Positions 8,024 through 17,435 of a DNA stretch of 64,000 nucleotides are shown here, piece after piece (position 1 is the first letter of the stretch; each line of letters opens with the position of its first letter). The translations under genes were made by a program, and so were the position numbers. Below the pieces are notes generated by a model that was given only the letters and a program-made list of their open reading frames with translations, had not been told where the DNA came from and ran no database searches. The stretch is from UBA4416 sp044238845 (lineage in GTDB: Bacteria; Bacteroidota; Bacteroidia; B-17B0; Aurantibacillaceae), in the NCBI GenBank assembly GCA_044238845.1, contig JBIICN010000019.1:1-64000 (forward strand). The letters run 5' to 3'.

Positions 8024-9982
8024 TTACGCATCAATTTTTGCATACTTCGCATTCTGTTCAATGAACTCTCTGCGTGGAGGAACTTCATCACCCATTAACA
8101 TGGCAAATACACGGTCCGCTTCTGCAGCACTATCAATATTTACCTGACGTAATGTACGAGTAGCGGGATCTAATGTTGTTTCCCATAACTGAATAGCGTT
8201 CATCTCTCCTAAACCTTTATATCGTTGAATGTTTACGCTTTCCGGTTTATCTCCGCCTAATATTTTTACTTGTTCTGCTCTATCTGTTTCATTCCAACAA
8301 TACACTTGGTCTTTTCCTTTTTTCACCAAATATAATGGAGGCGCCGCAATATACACATGACCTTTCTCAACTAATTCTCTCATATGTCGGAAGAAGAACG
8401 TTAAAATTAACGTGGTAATGTGAGAACCATCTACATCGGCATCACACATAATCACAATTTTATGGTAACGTAATTTCTCCATGTTTAATGCACGGTCATC
8501 TTCTTTAGTACCACGGAAAACACCTAAAGCTGTAAATATATTTTTAATCTCTTCGTTCTCGTAAATTTTATATTCTAATGCTTTTTCAACATTTAAGATT
8601 TTACCTCTTAATGGTAAAATTGCTTGAAAATCACGGTTACGACCTTGTTTAGCTGTTCCACCCGCTGAATCACCCTCTACTAAAAATAACTCACAAGCCA
8701 TTGGATCGTTATTTGCACAATCTGCTAATTTACCTGGTAAACCAGAACCAGACATCACAGATTTACGTTGAACCATTTCACGAGCCTTACGAGCTGCATG
8801 ACGAGCCGTTGCTGCTAAAACAACTTTATCAACAATTAAACGTGCTTGTTTCGGATTTTCTTCTAAGTAATTACCTAATGCTTCACTAATTGCAGAATCA
8901 ACTGCTCCAGTAACTTCGCTATTTCCTAATTTAGTTTTTGTTTGCCCTTCAAATTGAGGTTCTTGAACTTTAACAGATACAACTGCTGTTAAACCTTCTC
9001 TAAAATCATCTCCACTAATTTCGAATTTAATATTTTTAAATAAACCATTTTTCTCGGCGTAGCTTTTTAATGTACGAGTTAAACCTCTTCGGAAACCAGC
9101 TAAGTGGGTACCGCCTTCGTGTGTATTAATATTATTGACATAACTCTGAATACTTTCACTATAAGAATGATTGTATAACATCGCCACTTCCACTGGAATG
9201 CCGTTTTTCTCACCTTCAATGTGAATCACGTCATCCATTAATTTTTCTTTACCTCCATCGATGTATTGAACGAATTCTTTTAACCCACCTTCGCTATGAA
9301 AAGTTTCTGAGTACGAAACACCATTTTCATCTTTTTGACGATCATCTAATAAATGTATAGTAATACCTTTATTTAAAAAGGCTAATTCTCGCATACGATT
9401 AGCTAAAGTGGCATAATTATATTCCCCAACGGTAAAAATGCTTAAATCGGGCTGAAAAGTCACAATAGTACCTCTATCTGTTGTGTCGCCAACCACCTTT
9501 GCTGGGTATTGAGGAATTCCTTTTCTGAACTCCTGCATCGTAATTTTACCATCTCTACCATGAACCTCTGCAATTAAAGGATCGGATAATGCATTAACGC
9601 AACTTACCCCTACTCCATGCAAACCTCCAGACACTTTATAGGTATCTTTATCAAATTTACCACCTGCATGCAAAACAGTCATTACAACTTCTAAAGCACT
9701 AACGCCCAATTTTGGATGAATGCCAGTAGGAATACCACGACCATTATCTTTTACACGAATTCCATTGCTTTCTAAAATAGTAACTGTTATTTGATCACAA
9801 TGGCCAGCTAATGCCTCATCAATAGAATTATCGACTACCTCATACACTAAATGATGTAAACCTTTTACACCAATATCACCAATATACATGGCTGGTCTTT
9901 TTCTAACCGCTTCTAATCCTTCTAATACTTGAATGTTATCGGCACCGTAATTCGTCTTGTCAATCGCTGTATTTTCTTCCAT
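8024..9982 (-). CDS. gyrB: DNA gyrase subunit B
   Basis: A 652-residue type IIA topoisomerase ATPase subunit. In order: GHKL ATPase (EVVDNSIDEALAG near 47-59, GRGIPTG, GGLHGVG), transducer domain (ending near QEPQFEGQTKTKLGN), TOPRIM (EGDSAGG near residue 435, DADVDGSHI) and the C-terminal RYKGLGEMN region. The length fits Bacteroidota GyrB without the extra insert of proteobacterial proteins. ParE is the main alternative, but the N-terminal LEGLEAVRKRPAMYIG and overall fit favour GyrB. gyrA is not in the window. Confidence 0.93.
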   Translation of the reverse strand: MEENTAIDKTNYGADNIQVLEGLEAVRKRPAMYIGDIGVKGLHHLVYEVVDNSIDEALAGHCDQITVTILESNGIRVKDNGRGIPTGIHPKLGVSALEVVMTVLHAGGKFDKDTYKVSGGLHGVGVSCVNALSDPLIAEVHGRDGKITMQEFRKGIPQYPAKVVGDTTDRGTIVTFQPDLSIFTVGEYNYATLANRMRELAFLNKGITIHLLDDRQKDENGVSYSETFHSEGGLKEFVQYIDGGKEKLMDDVIHIEGEKNGIPVEVAMLYNHSYSESIQSYVNNINTHEGGTHLAGFRRGLTRTLKSYAEKNGLFKNIKFEISGDDFREGLTAVVSVKVQEPQFEGQTKTKLGNSEVTGAVDSAISEALGNYLEENPKQARLIVDKVVLAATARHAARKAREMVQRKSVMSGSGLPGKLADCANNDPMACELFLVEGDSAGGTAKQGRNRDFQAILPLRGKILNVEKALEYKIYENEEIKNIFTALGVFRGTKEDDRALNMEKLRYHKIVIMCDADVDGSHITTLILTFFFRHMRELVEKGHVYIAAPPLYLVKKGKDQVYCWNETDRAEQVKILGGDKPESVNIQRYKGLGEMNAIQLWETTLDPATRTLRQVNIDSAAEADRVFAMLMGDEVPPRREFIEQNAKYAKIDA

Positions 9983-10017
9983 AAATTCTTAGATCTTCTT
10001 GTTAAGTATATAATTCT

Positions 10018-10050
10018 TAAATATAGCGATTTTATTGGGTTTTTGGGCAA
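10018..10050 (-). promoter_or_regulatory. Candidate gyrB promoter
   Basis: On the minus strand TTG (10048-10050) is followed after 22 bases by TATATTTA (10018-10025), one base off TAnnTTTG, some 36 bases before the gyrB start. Confidence 0.4.
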
Positions 10051-10208
10051 TTTATTTCCATGATTTTACTAACAAATGTTGATAAAAATATCACATAAAA
10101 ACATAAAAAAATTATCAAAAAATTTGCCGATTTGCAATATCCTATTTTCGGAAAATAAGTCAATAATTTCACTGTTTTTTATTCCTACTTTTATACTCTA
10201 AAAAAATA

Positions 10209-10994
10209 ATGATGTCAGATATATTTTCTACCGAAGCACTACTTAGTTTAATACCATTAACTTTAATGGAAATACTTTTAGGCATTGATAATGTCATATT
10301 TGTTTCAATTGTTTTAAGTCGATTAGATAAAAGCAAAACTAAACAAGCTGGCTTGATTTGGATGATTACAGGTATTGTCATGCGTTTATTATTCCTATTT
10401 ATTTTAGGTTATTTAATAAAAGGAGAACAGGAGTTATTCACCATCTTTAACCATTCAGTTGCCTTAAAAGATTTAATCATGTTGGCAGGAGGCTTATTTT
10501 TACTAGTAAACTCAACCCTTGAAATACATAATAAATTAGAAGGCGAAGACCCTGATGAAGAATTAGATAAAGAAAAAAAGAAACCAGCACCTTTTAAATC
10601 CATTATTATTCAAATGATATTAATAGACATGGTATTTAGTATTGATGGTGTTGTTACTGCTATTGGGATGGCTAACAATATCGTTATTATGATGATTGCT
10701 GTTATTATTAGCATGGCTGTTATGTTTTATTTTGCTCCAAGAATTTCTGCCTTTATTCATAAGCATCCAACCTTCAAAGTATTGGCTCTATCCTTTTTAG
10801 TTTTAATTGCCGTATTATTAGTGGTTGAAGGTGTGCATGTTGATAAAATAGAAATCCCTAAAGGTTATATTTATTTCGCGATGGCATTCTCATTTACAGT
10901 GGAGTTAATTAATTTAAAAGTAAGAAAACAACATGAACCGGTTGAATTACGATCACCAACTTTAAAAGATGAGGAAGAAGACACTAAACACTAA
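10209..10994 (+). CDS. TerC family integral membrane protein
   Basis: A 261-residue membrane protein with about seven hydrophobic segments. The paired TerC signatures are clear: MEILLGIDNVIFVSIVLSRL near residues 19-38 and DMVFSIDGVVTAIGM near 143-157, each with an intramembrane acidic residue. TerC proteins are linked to manganese or calcium handling and to metalation of exported proteins, as well as to tellurite resistance; here no tellurite genes are nearby, so a metal-ion efflux role is likelier (inference). Two consecutive ATGs (10209, 10212) could start it. It ends at a strong terminator. Confidence 0.9.
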   Translation: MMSDIFSTEALLSLIPLTLMEILLGIDNVIFVSIVLSRLDKSKTKQAGLIWMITGIVMRLLFLFILGYLIKGEQELFTIFNHSVALKDLIMLAGGLFLLVNSTLEIHNKLEGEDPDEELDKEKKKPAPFKSIIIQMILIDMVFSIDGVVTAIGMANNIVIMMIAVIISMAVMFYFAPRISAFIHKHPTFKVLALSFLVLIAVLLVVEGVHVDKIEIPKGYIYFAMAFSFTVELINLKVRKQHEPVELRSPTLKDEEEDTKH

Positions 10995-10995
10995 T

Positions 10996-11031
10996 AAAAA
11001 AAAGCTCTATCACGAAATGATAGAGCTTTTA
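10996..11031. terminator. Bidirectional terminator between terC-like gene and barrel gene
   Basis: Inverted repeat AAAGCTCTATCA (11001-11012) / TGATAGAGCTTT (11018-11029), loop CGAAA, flanked by A- and T-runs, between two converging genes. Confidence 0.85.
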
Positions 11032-11052
11032 AACAACATACTACTGTAAAAA

Positions 11053-12831
11053 CTAAAAAGGAATAAACGTTAATCCAGCCATTAAATTAAAACGTTGGCT
11101 AGGGTATTTTTCCCAACGATAATAACGTGTATTGGCAATATTATTAAAGTTTACAAAGAAAGACAGCATTTTACTGTAACGGTATTCTGCTCCTAAATTA
11201 ACATCTACAATACCTTTCATTAACTTTGGTTCTGTGGTATAATTAAAACTAGCATCAGATATCTTCGTTAAAGCAAATTGATTTCCAATGACATAAATAT
11301 CTCCTTTTAGGATAATTTTACTCTTTAAATTATATACCGTTGAAAACGTTAAATCAAAATCAGGCTTATGATAAGCACGTGTTTGATTTTTTGTCTTATA
11401 CATGTTATAGTTTCCTTTAGCTATAAAATGTATTTTTTCTTTGTACTGATATTTAACTTGCCCAGATACATTAAGCAGATTCGTATTATCGTAAATCACT
11501 TTATATTGGTTATCTAATGTGCCATTTTTAGTGTAATCTACAACAAAAAAATGCATGCTATCTACGATACTATAGCTTACTTTAGCATCATAACTCATCT
11601 TCGAACTCAAATTACCTTTTAATCCTCCAAATAAATTAATTTTAGTATTCGAATTTTTATAATTAAGGGTAGAACCAATAAATGGATTTTCGTTAGACAA
11701 ACTTCTTAAAGAGTTTTTTTGTAAACCTCCATTAACTCCTGCGTAAGGTATAATAATGCTCTCATACACATCAAACTGAGCATTTAGTTGGGGATGAAAA
11801 TAAAACTTAGCTGATTCTCCAGAAAATGCATCTACCGTTGCTGACAATCCAATGTCAACCATCCATTTTTTTCCATGTGTTTCAAAATAAGGATTCAGTT
11901 TTACAATGATATCATTAAATGTGTCGTTAGGTATTTTATGATTGTAGAAATCAGCGTCAAATGCTACAAACAAACGTTCTTTATTAATGAATGTATTAAA
12001 CACTGTATTTAACTTAATATTATTTTCGGCAACATTGTAGATATCCGTTAAATTATGGTAACCTAGCTTTATCAAATGATTAATCTTTGAACTGTCTGTA
12101 TAATGACTTTGTAATTTAACAACCGGCTCAAATAACTGATAACGCTGTTTTGTATAATCTTTCGACAACTTATTTTCAGTAGTATCATAACCATAAAAAC
12201 GAACAACATTTCTTTTGTAGTTAAACTCGCCCGATAAAGTATGTTTTTTATAAAATTTCTTACCAAATACTTCTCCTTCATTATCACTAAATCCACTGTA
12301 ACCCACATCTTTTAAATGAGAAGCCGATGATATGTGTTTAATATGAGCTCCATAAGCTACATCGCGAGTTCTTAAGCTATTAATCCAAAATTCTCCATAA
12401 GGTGTTGTGTATGTTCCCATACCAACTTTTAATAATGAACGATATAATTTTGATAATGGTTCATTTTGCATTTTAGCCGCATCAATAGGAATCACTTCAT
12501 ATTTTGAAACCAAAGGAGTGGAAGCAATTCCATAATTAATATTAGCGATTTTTTTTACCGTATCTTTAATTTCTGGCAAATCTCCTAACTTAACCGCATC
12601 TTTTATTGTAGGCTCAAATTCACTTGTGGCCTTTAGTTCAATATCCTTCATACCACCCGTTTGAGCTAATGTAGCAGCGATATATCCAAATATAAGAATG
12701 AGTACAAAAAACCATTGAAGCTTTTTAATTCTGCGTTTTTGAGTTTGCTGTTCTTGCTCATACATAAACGAATTACCATACTTTCTAGACGAAAGAATAG
12801 TATCGCTATTATATTGTTTAGTTTCTCTCAT
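11053..12831 (-). CDS. Outer-membrane beta-barrel protein (TonB-receptor-like)
   Basis: A 592-residue protein. After a basic stretch (KRRIKK) comes a hydrophobic signal segment FFVLILIFGYIAATLAQ (about residues 42-58), then a region of alternating aromatic/polar strands typical of outer-membrane barrels, ending in LTFIPF with a C-terminal phenylalanine as barrel proteins require. I see no clear plug domain, so it is not a standard TonB receptor. The start is uncertain: an internal ATG at 12765 (MYEQEQQ...) gives a more usual signal peptide. It lies 21 bases after the giant TPR gene; such a TPR-plus-barrel pair recurs in Bacteroidota (recalled), so the two may form one envelope complex. Confidence 0.7.
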   Translation of the reverse strand: MRETKQYNSDTILSSRKYGNSFMYEQEQQTQKRRIKKLQWFFVLILIFGYIAATLAQTGGMKDIELKATSEFEPTIKDAVKLGDLPEIKDTVKKIANINYGIASTPLVSKYEVIPIDAAKMQNEPLSKLYRSLLKVGMGTYTTPYGEFWINSLRTRDVAYGAHIKHISSASHLKDVGYSGFSDNEGEVFGKKFYKKHTLSGEFNYKRNVVRFYGYDTTENKLSKDYTKQRYQLFEPVVKLQSHYTDSSKINHLIKLGYHNLTDIYNVAENNIKLNTVFNTFINKERLFVAFDADFYNHKIPNDTFNDIIVKLNPYFETHGKKWMVDIGLSATVDAFSGESAKFYFHPQLNAQFDVYESIIIPYAGVNGGLQKNSLRSLSNENPFIGSTLNYKNSNTKINLFGGLKGNLSSKMSYDAKVSYSIVDSMHFFVVDYTKNGTLDNQYKVIYDNTNLLNVSGQVKYQYKEKIHFIAKGNYNMYKTKNQTRAYHKPDFDLTFSTVYNLKSKIILKGDIYVIGNQFALTKISDASFNYTTEPKLMKGIVDVNLGAEYRYSKMLSFFVNFNNIANTRYYRWEKYPSQRFNLMAGLTFIPF

Positions 12832-12852
12832 AGTATATATACTGAAATTCGT

Positions 12853-15800
12853 TTAATTATTATTTTTTAAAGAGTCTATTTTCGCGTCATACAATTGATC
12901 GAATAAATCTTTATCACCTTTCGACTCCTTAAATTCAATCTTCATATCGCTAGTAGGTGTTTGTTCTGAAATCATACGTGCCGCTTTTTTAGCATTTAAT
13001 TTCGCTAACTTATCTGTTGCTTCATCCACATACTCTTGTCTTGGTTTACCATCAATTACTGTTTGTAACATAAGCTCTGCATCCGCATCGTCACCTTTAG
13101 CAATGTATGAATCAGCCAATAACAATAAGCCTTTTGTATTCCAATCATCGTTTGAGTATTCGTAACCAACTAGTGTGGTGATGGTTTTTTCAACTGCCGT
13201 ATAATCCTGTTTTGCTAACTGAATTTTTGCAATATGATACAAAGCTTCGGCTCCTGTAATATTTTTAGCAGATTTATGAATGGCTTTAAATTCCAATAAG
13301 GCATCATCAAAACGACCCAATTCAAACATTGATTTCGCTTTATCGTATTTTGCTTCATTAGTTTGTTGAGGTGTAATTTTCTCTGTATTTAAAACTTTAA
13401 TTGCAAAGTCTAGAGCAATTTCAAATTGCTTCAAATTAAAGGCACTTCGCATGGCTCCTATTCTGCCACTTAATTTATTTGAAGGTGTTTCGGCATATTC
13501 TTCTAATTTTTGATACAATGGTAATGCCTCTTCATACTTTTTATCTTTATAAAGAATGTAAGTCAATTTTAATAAAGATGTTTCTGAATAAATACCTCTT
13601 GATTTGTTAACGATATATTGATATGATGGCTGCGCTTTCTCATACTGACTATTATTGTAAGCGCACTCAGCATAACAAAAATGAGCTTCCGAAATGTATT
13701 TACCTTCAGGATACTTATTAATGTAGCTTTCTAATTTAGCCATAGCTAAGTCACAATTCTTTTGATTGTAATATGCTTCTTTAGCTGCATCATATAATGA
13801 AGTTTCTAATTCTGTTGTATTTAATGGGTTACCAACTGAATTAAAATATGCCGCCATTTCATCAATTTTACCTTGAGCTTCAAATATTTTTTTAATCATT
13901 GGCAATACTTCTCTTGCCTCAGAACTCTTCGGATCTTTTTTTACAATCTGATCAAAATAAGAAAAAGCTTTATCATCTTCCTTTTTATTATAATGTACCA
14001 AACCAATTCCTGCTAATGAAGAATTTACATAAGATGAATTAGGATAATTATCGAGTATTTTTTGATAGTATACAATCGCATTATCTCCGTCTCCCAAATC
14101 TTTACTGTATGTTTCAGCCATTTCAAAAATAGATGCGGCTAAATAATTTGATTTTGGATACTTAGAAGCTAATAATTTTAAATCATTAATTTTTTCTTGA
14201 TTATTTTTTAATAAGCCACTACATAATGCTTTTTGATATATACAGTAATCTACGTCTATTTGATTTAGAGCGATAGCTGTTTCATAATAATCAGCTGCTT
14301 GAGGATACACGTTATTCATAAAATAACTATCAGCCGTTCTGATATTAGCATCTGCAATTTTTTTGGTGTCATATGAATTCTTTGTCAATAAAAATTTGCG
14401 AAAAGCAATATTTGCATTCTCATAATCTTTTTTAGTTTTAAATTGAAAATAGGCATATCCTATATTATAATTAGATAAATCGTACTCTTTTAAACTAATG
14501 GAACCTTCATTTAATTGAAAAGCTTTCCATGTGTCAATGGCTGTGGCATAATCTTTTTTAATGTAAGATATTTCTCCGAGCCAATACTGTGACAAGGCAT
14601 TATAAGTGTTGTCGAAATTTACAGAGAGGGATTTTTTAAAATAACGAGCGGCACTATCTAAATCCATATTATTAAAAAATTCAACTGCTTTAAAATAAAT
14701 GAGTTTTTGATAGGTGATTTTTAAAATTGGATCAAGTGGCTGAATTTTTTCGATGGATACAATTGCTTGCGAGTAATTTTTTGTAGTTGAATATACATTT
14801 ACTAAAAAATTGTAAGCTTCCGCTTTTCTTGTAGATTCAGGATAATCTAAAATGTATTTTTGAAACGCCACAACCGCATCATTATAAGGAGCAAATGATA
14901 ATTCATAACATAATTTAGCGTAACTAAACAAAGCATCTTCGGTTATTTTAGGGTCAAACGAAGTTATCGACGCTGCATAAAAAGCGTTACGTGCTTTAGT
15001 TTTACTGTTATTTTTTACATGACAGTCAGCCAGGTGATACCAAGCATTTTGAGCTAAACTATCTTTGGCTTCTGTAGCTTTTTCAAAATTAACAATAGCA
15101 TTTTTATAATCCTTTATTTGATAATAGCAATATCCAATCTCATAACTGCCTTGAGCATTAAAACCTCCTCCAGTAGTTTCTGATTTTTTAAAGTAAGTTA
15201 AAGCATTTGCAAAATCTTTTAAGTTAAAATAAGATTCTCCAATCATGCGATTAATTTCCCCTTCCTTTTGAACGTGCGAGGTATCATCTAATAACGCTGG
15301 GGCATTTTTTACAACCTCAGAAAATTTACCTTGTATAAAATAAATTTGAGTAATGTAATAAGGAACAACAATTCCAAAAGTTTCGTTAGATAGTAAACGA
15401 TTAAATCCTTGCTGAGCCGTTTCATAATTCTTTTCTTGATAAGCGATGTGAGAATAATAATAACAAGCTGGATGTGCATATTTATTATCTACGTCTTTAA
15501 TCTCAAATAAATCTAATTTTGCTTTTTCGAAATTTCCAGTGATAAAATAACTGTATCCTCTTTTAAAATAAAGTTCTGCCAAATTTTCTTTATTCAATTC
15601 ATAGATATCAACTTTCTCTAAAAATTGAATAGACTCTTCATATTTCTTTTTTCTAAAATTAGATTTACCCAAATAAAAATATCCCCACTTTACTTTATTA
15701 CTTTCTGGATGACGTTCAATAAATTCTTTCATTCTCCATTCTCCATCCTTATGAAATAATTCAATACCACAAGCTGCTGCATAATACTCTGCATCTGTTT

Positions 15801-15999
15801 TCAAAAGTGAATTTCCTTTAACAGAGGCCATGTAATCTATAAAAGATTTTTGTGCCGCATTGTATTGTTTTTTATCAAACAAGTCTAAACCTGTTTTGTA
15901 AATAGCATCCTTATCTAAATAAATTTGTGTTTTTTGAGAAAACAATACGCTTGAAACAATAAGAAATACAAGGCTTATGAAATATTTTTTAATCATCAT
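12853..15999 (-). CDS. Exported ~1050-residue TPR protein
   Basis: A 1048-residue protein with a signal peptide MMIKKYFISLVFLIVSSVLFSQ and then TPR or TPR-like repeats along its whole length (for example WYHLADCHVKNNSKTKARNAFYAA, YYQKILDNYPNSSYVNSSLAGIGLVHY, YQKLEEYAE). It should be periplasmic or surface-associated and act as a large scaffold. I take the ATG at 15999 (15996 is equally possible) since an upstream extension of 24 residues would hide the signal peptide. The C-terminus (residues after about 1000) is charged and unstructured. It precedes the barrel gene by 21 bases, one transcription unit, and is divergent from ftsE. Confidence 0.8.
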   Translation of the reverse strand: MMIKKYFISLVFLIVSSVLFSQKTQIYLDKDAIYKTGLDLFDKKQYNAAQKSFIDYMASVKGNSLLKTDAEYYAAACGIELFHKDGEWRMKEFIERHPESNKVKWGYFYLGKSNFRKKKYEESIQFLEKVDIYELNKENLAELYFKRGYSYFITGNFEKAKLDLFEIKDVDNKYAHPACYYYSHIAYQEKNYETAQQGFNRLLSNETFGIVVPYYITQIYFIQGKFSEVVKNAPALLDDTSHVQKEGEINRMIGESYFNLKDFANALTYFKKSETTGGGFNAQGSYEIGYCYYQIKDYKNAIVNFEKATEAKDSLAQNAWYHLADCHVKNNSKTKARNAFYAASITSFDPKITEDALFSYAKLCYELSFAPYNDAVVAFQKYILDYPESTRKAEAYNFLVNVYSTTKNYSQAIVSIEKIQPLDPILKITYQKLIYFKAVEFFNNMDLDSAARYFKKSLSVNFDNTYNALSQYWLGEISYIKKDYATAIDTWKAFQLNEGSISLKEYDLSNYNIGYAYFQFKTKKDYENANIAFRKFLLTKNSYDTKKIADANIRTADSYFMNNVYPQAADYYETAIALNQIDVDYCIYQKALCSGLLKNNQEKINDLKLLASKYPKSNYLAASIFEMAETYSKDLGDGDNAIVYYQKILDNYPNSSYVNSSLAGIGLVHYNKKEDDKAFSYFDQIVKKDPKSSEAREVLPMIKKIFEAQGKIDEMAAYFNSVGNPLNTTELETSLYDAAKEAYYNQKNCDLAMAKLESYINKYPEGKYISEAHFCYAECAYNNSQYEKAQPSYQYIVNKSRGIYSETSLLKLTYILYKDKKYEEALPLYQKLEEYAETPSNKLSGRIGAMRSAFNLKQFEIALDFAIKVLNTEKITPQQTNEAKYDKAKSMFELGRFDDALLEFKAIHKSAKNITGAEALYHIAKIQLAKQDYTAVEKTITTLVGYEYSNDDWNTKGLLLLADSYIAKGDDADAELMLQTVIDGKPRQEYVDEATDKLAKLNAKKAARMISEQTPTSDMKIEFKESKGDKDLFDQLYDAKIDSLKNNN

Positions 16000-16217
16000 G
16001 TTATATATAATCGTATATAAAAAATTGGTTACAATAAAATTTCTTAAAAAATTACTGCAACTTTTACACATTAAAATCTGCTCTTAAAAATAACAGACAA
16101 ATAAACGCCCTTAACGTCTTGATTATGTAGTTATTAACCCAGTTGTGTTAAAACTTGAAATACAAAGTGATTTTATGAGACCGATTACTCTTTAACTTCA
16201 CAACACAAATATTTGCT

Positions 16218-16901
16218 ATGATTAACGACTCAGTTATTGAATTTAAGGACGCTACTATTTTTCAAGGTGATGTGCCTGTGATTACTAATTTAAATTTAAC
16301 CTTAAACAAAGGTGAATTTGTGTATTTACTGGGAAAAACAGGAAGTGGTAAGAGTAGTTTATTAAAAACCATCTATGGTGATTTGGAGTTGACTCAAGGC
16401 TTTGGAGAAGTGGCAGGTTTTAAATTACACAACTTAAAACGTAAAGAAATCCCATTTTTGCGTCGTAAATTAGGTATTGTGTTTCAAGATTTTCAATTAT
16501 TAAGCGATAGAAATGTTTTTGAAAACCTAAGATTTGTGATGAAAGCGACGGGCTGGACAGATGAAGTGAAAATAAAAATGCGAGTAAAAGATGTTTTATC
16601 AAAAGTTGGTTTAGAGAGTAAAGAACAAGTAATGTCTTTTCAATTATCTGGCGGAGAACAACAACGTATCAGCATTGCTCGTGCTTTAATAAACGATCCG
16701 GAAATTATTTTAGCAGATGAGCCGACAGGAAATTTAGATCCTGAAACTTCAGAAGAAATTATGAAAATATTACTAGATATTAGTAAACAAGGGCGTTGCA
16801 TATTATTTGCAACTCATGATTTATTATTATATAGTAAGTTCCCTGCTAGAACGTTAATGTGTGAAAACAATAAAATTGCCGATAGTGTTTCACTAAAATA
16901 A
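16218..16901 (+). CDS. ftsE: Cell division ATP-binding protein FtsE
   Basis: A 227-residue ABC ATPase. Walker A is GKTGSGKSS at residues 39-47, the Q-loop is VFQDFQLL, the signature LSGGEQQR near 143-150 and Walker B IILADEPTGNLD near 160-171. The Q-loop segment (VFQDFQLLSDRNVFENLRFVMKATG) is the FtsE type. FtsE pairs with the membrane protein FtsX to activate cell-wall amidases at division. ftsX is not adjacent here. The gene overlaps the following methyltransferase by one base (TAATG), so both are translated together. Confidence 0.85.
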   Translation: MINDSVIEFKDATIFQGDVPVITNLNLTLNKGEFVYLLGKTGSGKSSLLKTIYGDLELTQGFGEVAGFKLHNLKRKEIPFLRRKLGIVFQDFQLLSDRNVFENLRFVMKATGWTDEVKIKMRVKDVLSKVGLESKEQVMSFQLSGGEQQRISIARALINDPEIILADEPTGNLDPETSEEIMKILLDISKQGRCILFATHDLLLYSKFPARTLMCENNKIADSVSLK

Positions 16902-17395
16902 TGAACGATTCTTTTGATATATCCTATTACCACTCGCCAATTGGATTAATTCAAATAAAAAGTATTAATCACAAAATTTGCTCTGTATTATTTGTAGAAA
17001 AAGAAACAGAAGCTCTAATGATAGATTCACCTCTTAACAAAGAATGTATCAAACAATTAAAAGAATATTTTGCAGGAACTCGTTTGCAATTTGATTTACC
17101 TATTTTTCAAATAGGTACCGACTTTCAACAAAAAGTATGGAATGAAGTTTATAAAATTCCATATGGAGATACTTGCACATACTCATTGCTAGCTCACAAA
17201 ATTGGAGATATAAAAAGTATACGAGCCGTTGGAACAACTAATGGAAAAAACAAAATCGCCATTATTGTGCCTTGTCACCGAGTAATTGGTTCGGATGGCA
17301 GTTTAACTGGATACGCTTGGGGACTTGATAAAAAAGAATGGCTCTTAAAACATGAAATAGAACATTCGGGGCCAGTTGAAGGAAGATTGTTTTAA
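16901..17395 (+). CDS. ogt: Methylated-DNA--[protein]-cysteine S-methyltransferase
   Basis: A 164-residue repair protein that moves the alkyl group from O6-alkylguanine to its own cysteine. The acceptor is Cys125 in IVPCHRVIGSDGSLTGYAWGL, the helix-turn-helix and arginine finger lie in YSLLAHKIGDIKSIRAVGTTNGKN. The N-terminal domain is short, as in Ogt-type proteins without the Ada regulatory domain. It starts one base inside the stop of ftsE and is followed by a long perfect inverted repeat. Confidence 0.92.
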   Translation: MNDSFDISYYHSPIGLIQIKSINHKICSVLFVEKETEALMIDSPLNKECIKQLKEYFAGTRLQFDLPIFQIGTDFQQKVWNEVYKIPYGDTCTYSLLAHKIGDIKSIRAVGTTNGKNKIAIIVPCHRVIGSDGSLTGYAWGLDKKEWLLKHEIEHSGPVEGRLF

Positions 17396-17398
17396 AAA

Positions 17399-17431
17399 AG
17401 ACCTGTCAGGTTTTAAAAACCTGACAGGTCT
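17399..17431. terminator. Perfect 16-bp inverted repeat, terminator-like
   Basis: Arms AGACCTGTCAGGTTTT and its exact complement with a single A between them. It fills the gap between converging genes and can terminate both. The ACCTGTCAGGT core is, from memory, a very common dispersed repeat in Bacteroidota, so this copy may be both terminator and mobile repeat. Confidence 0.8.
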
Positions 17432-17435
17432 AATA

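Noticed and set aside
10123..10149. TTG-N16-TATTTTCG as promoter of the TerC-like gene
   Set aside because: Short spacer, two mismatches and 60 bases from the start; too weak to list as a feature.
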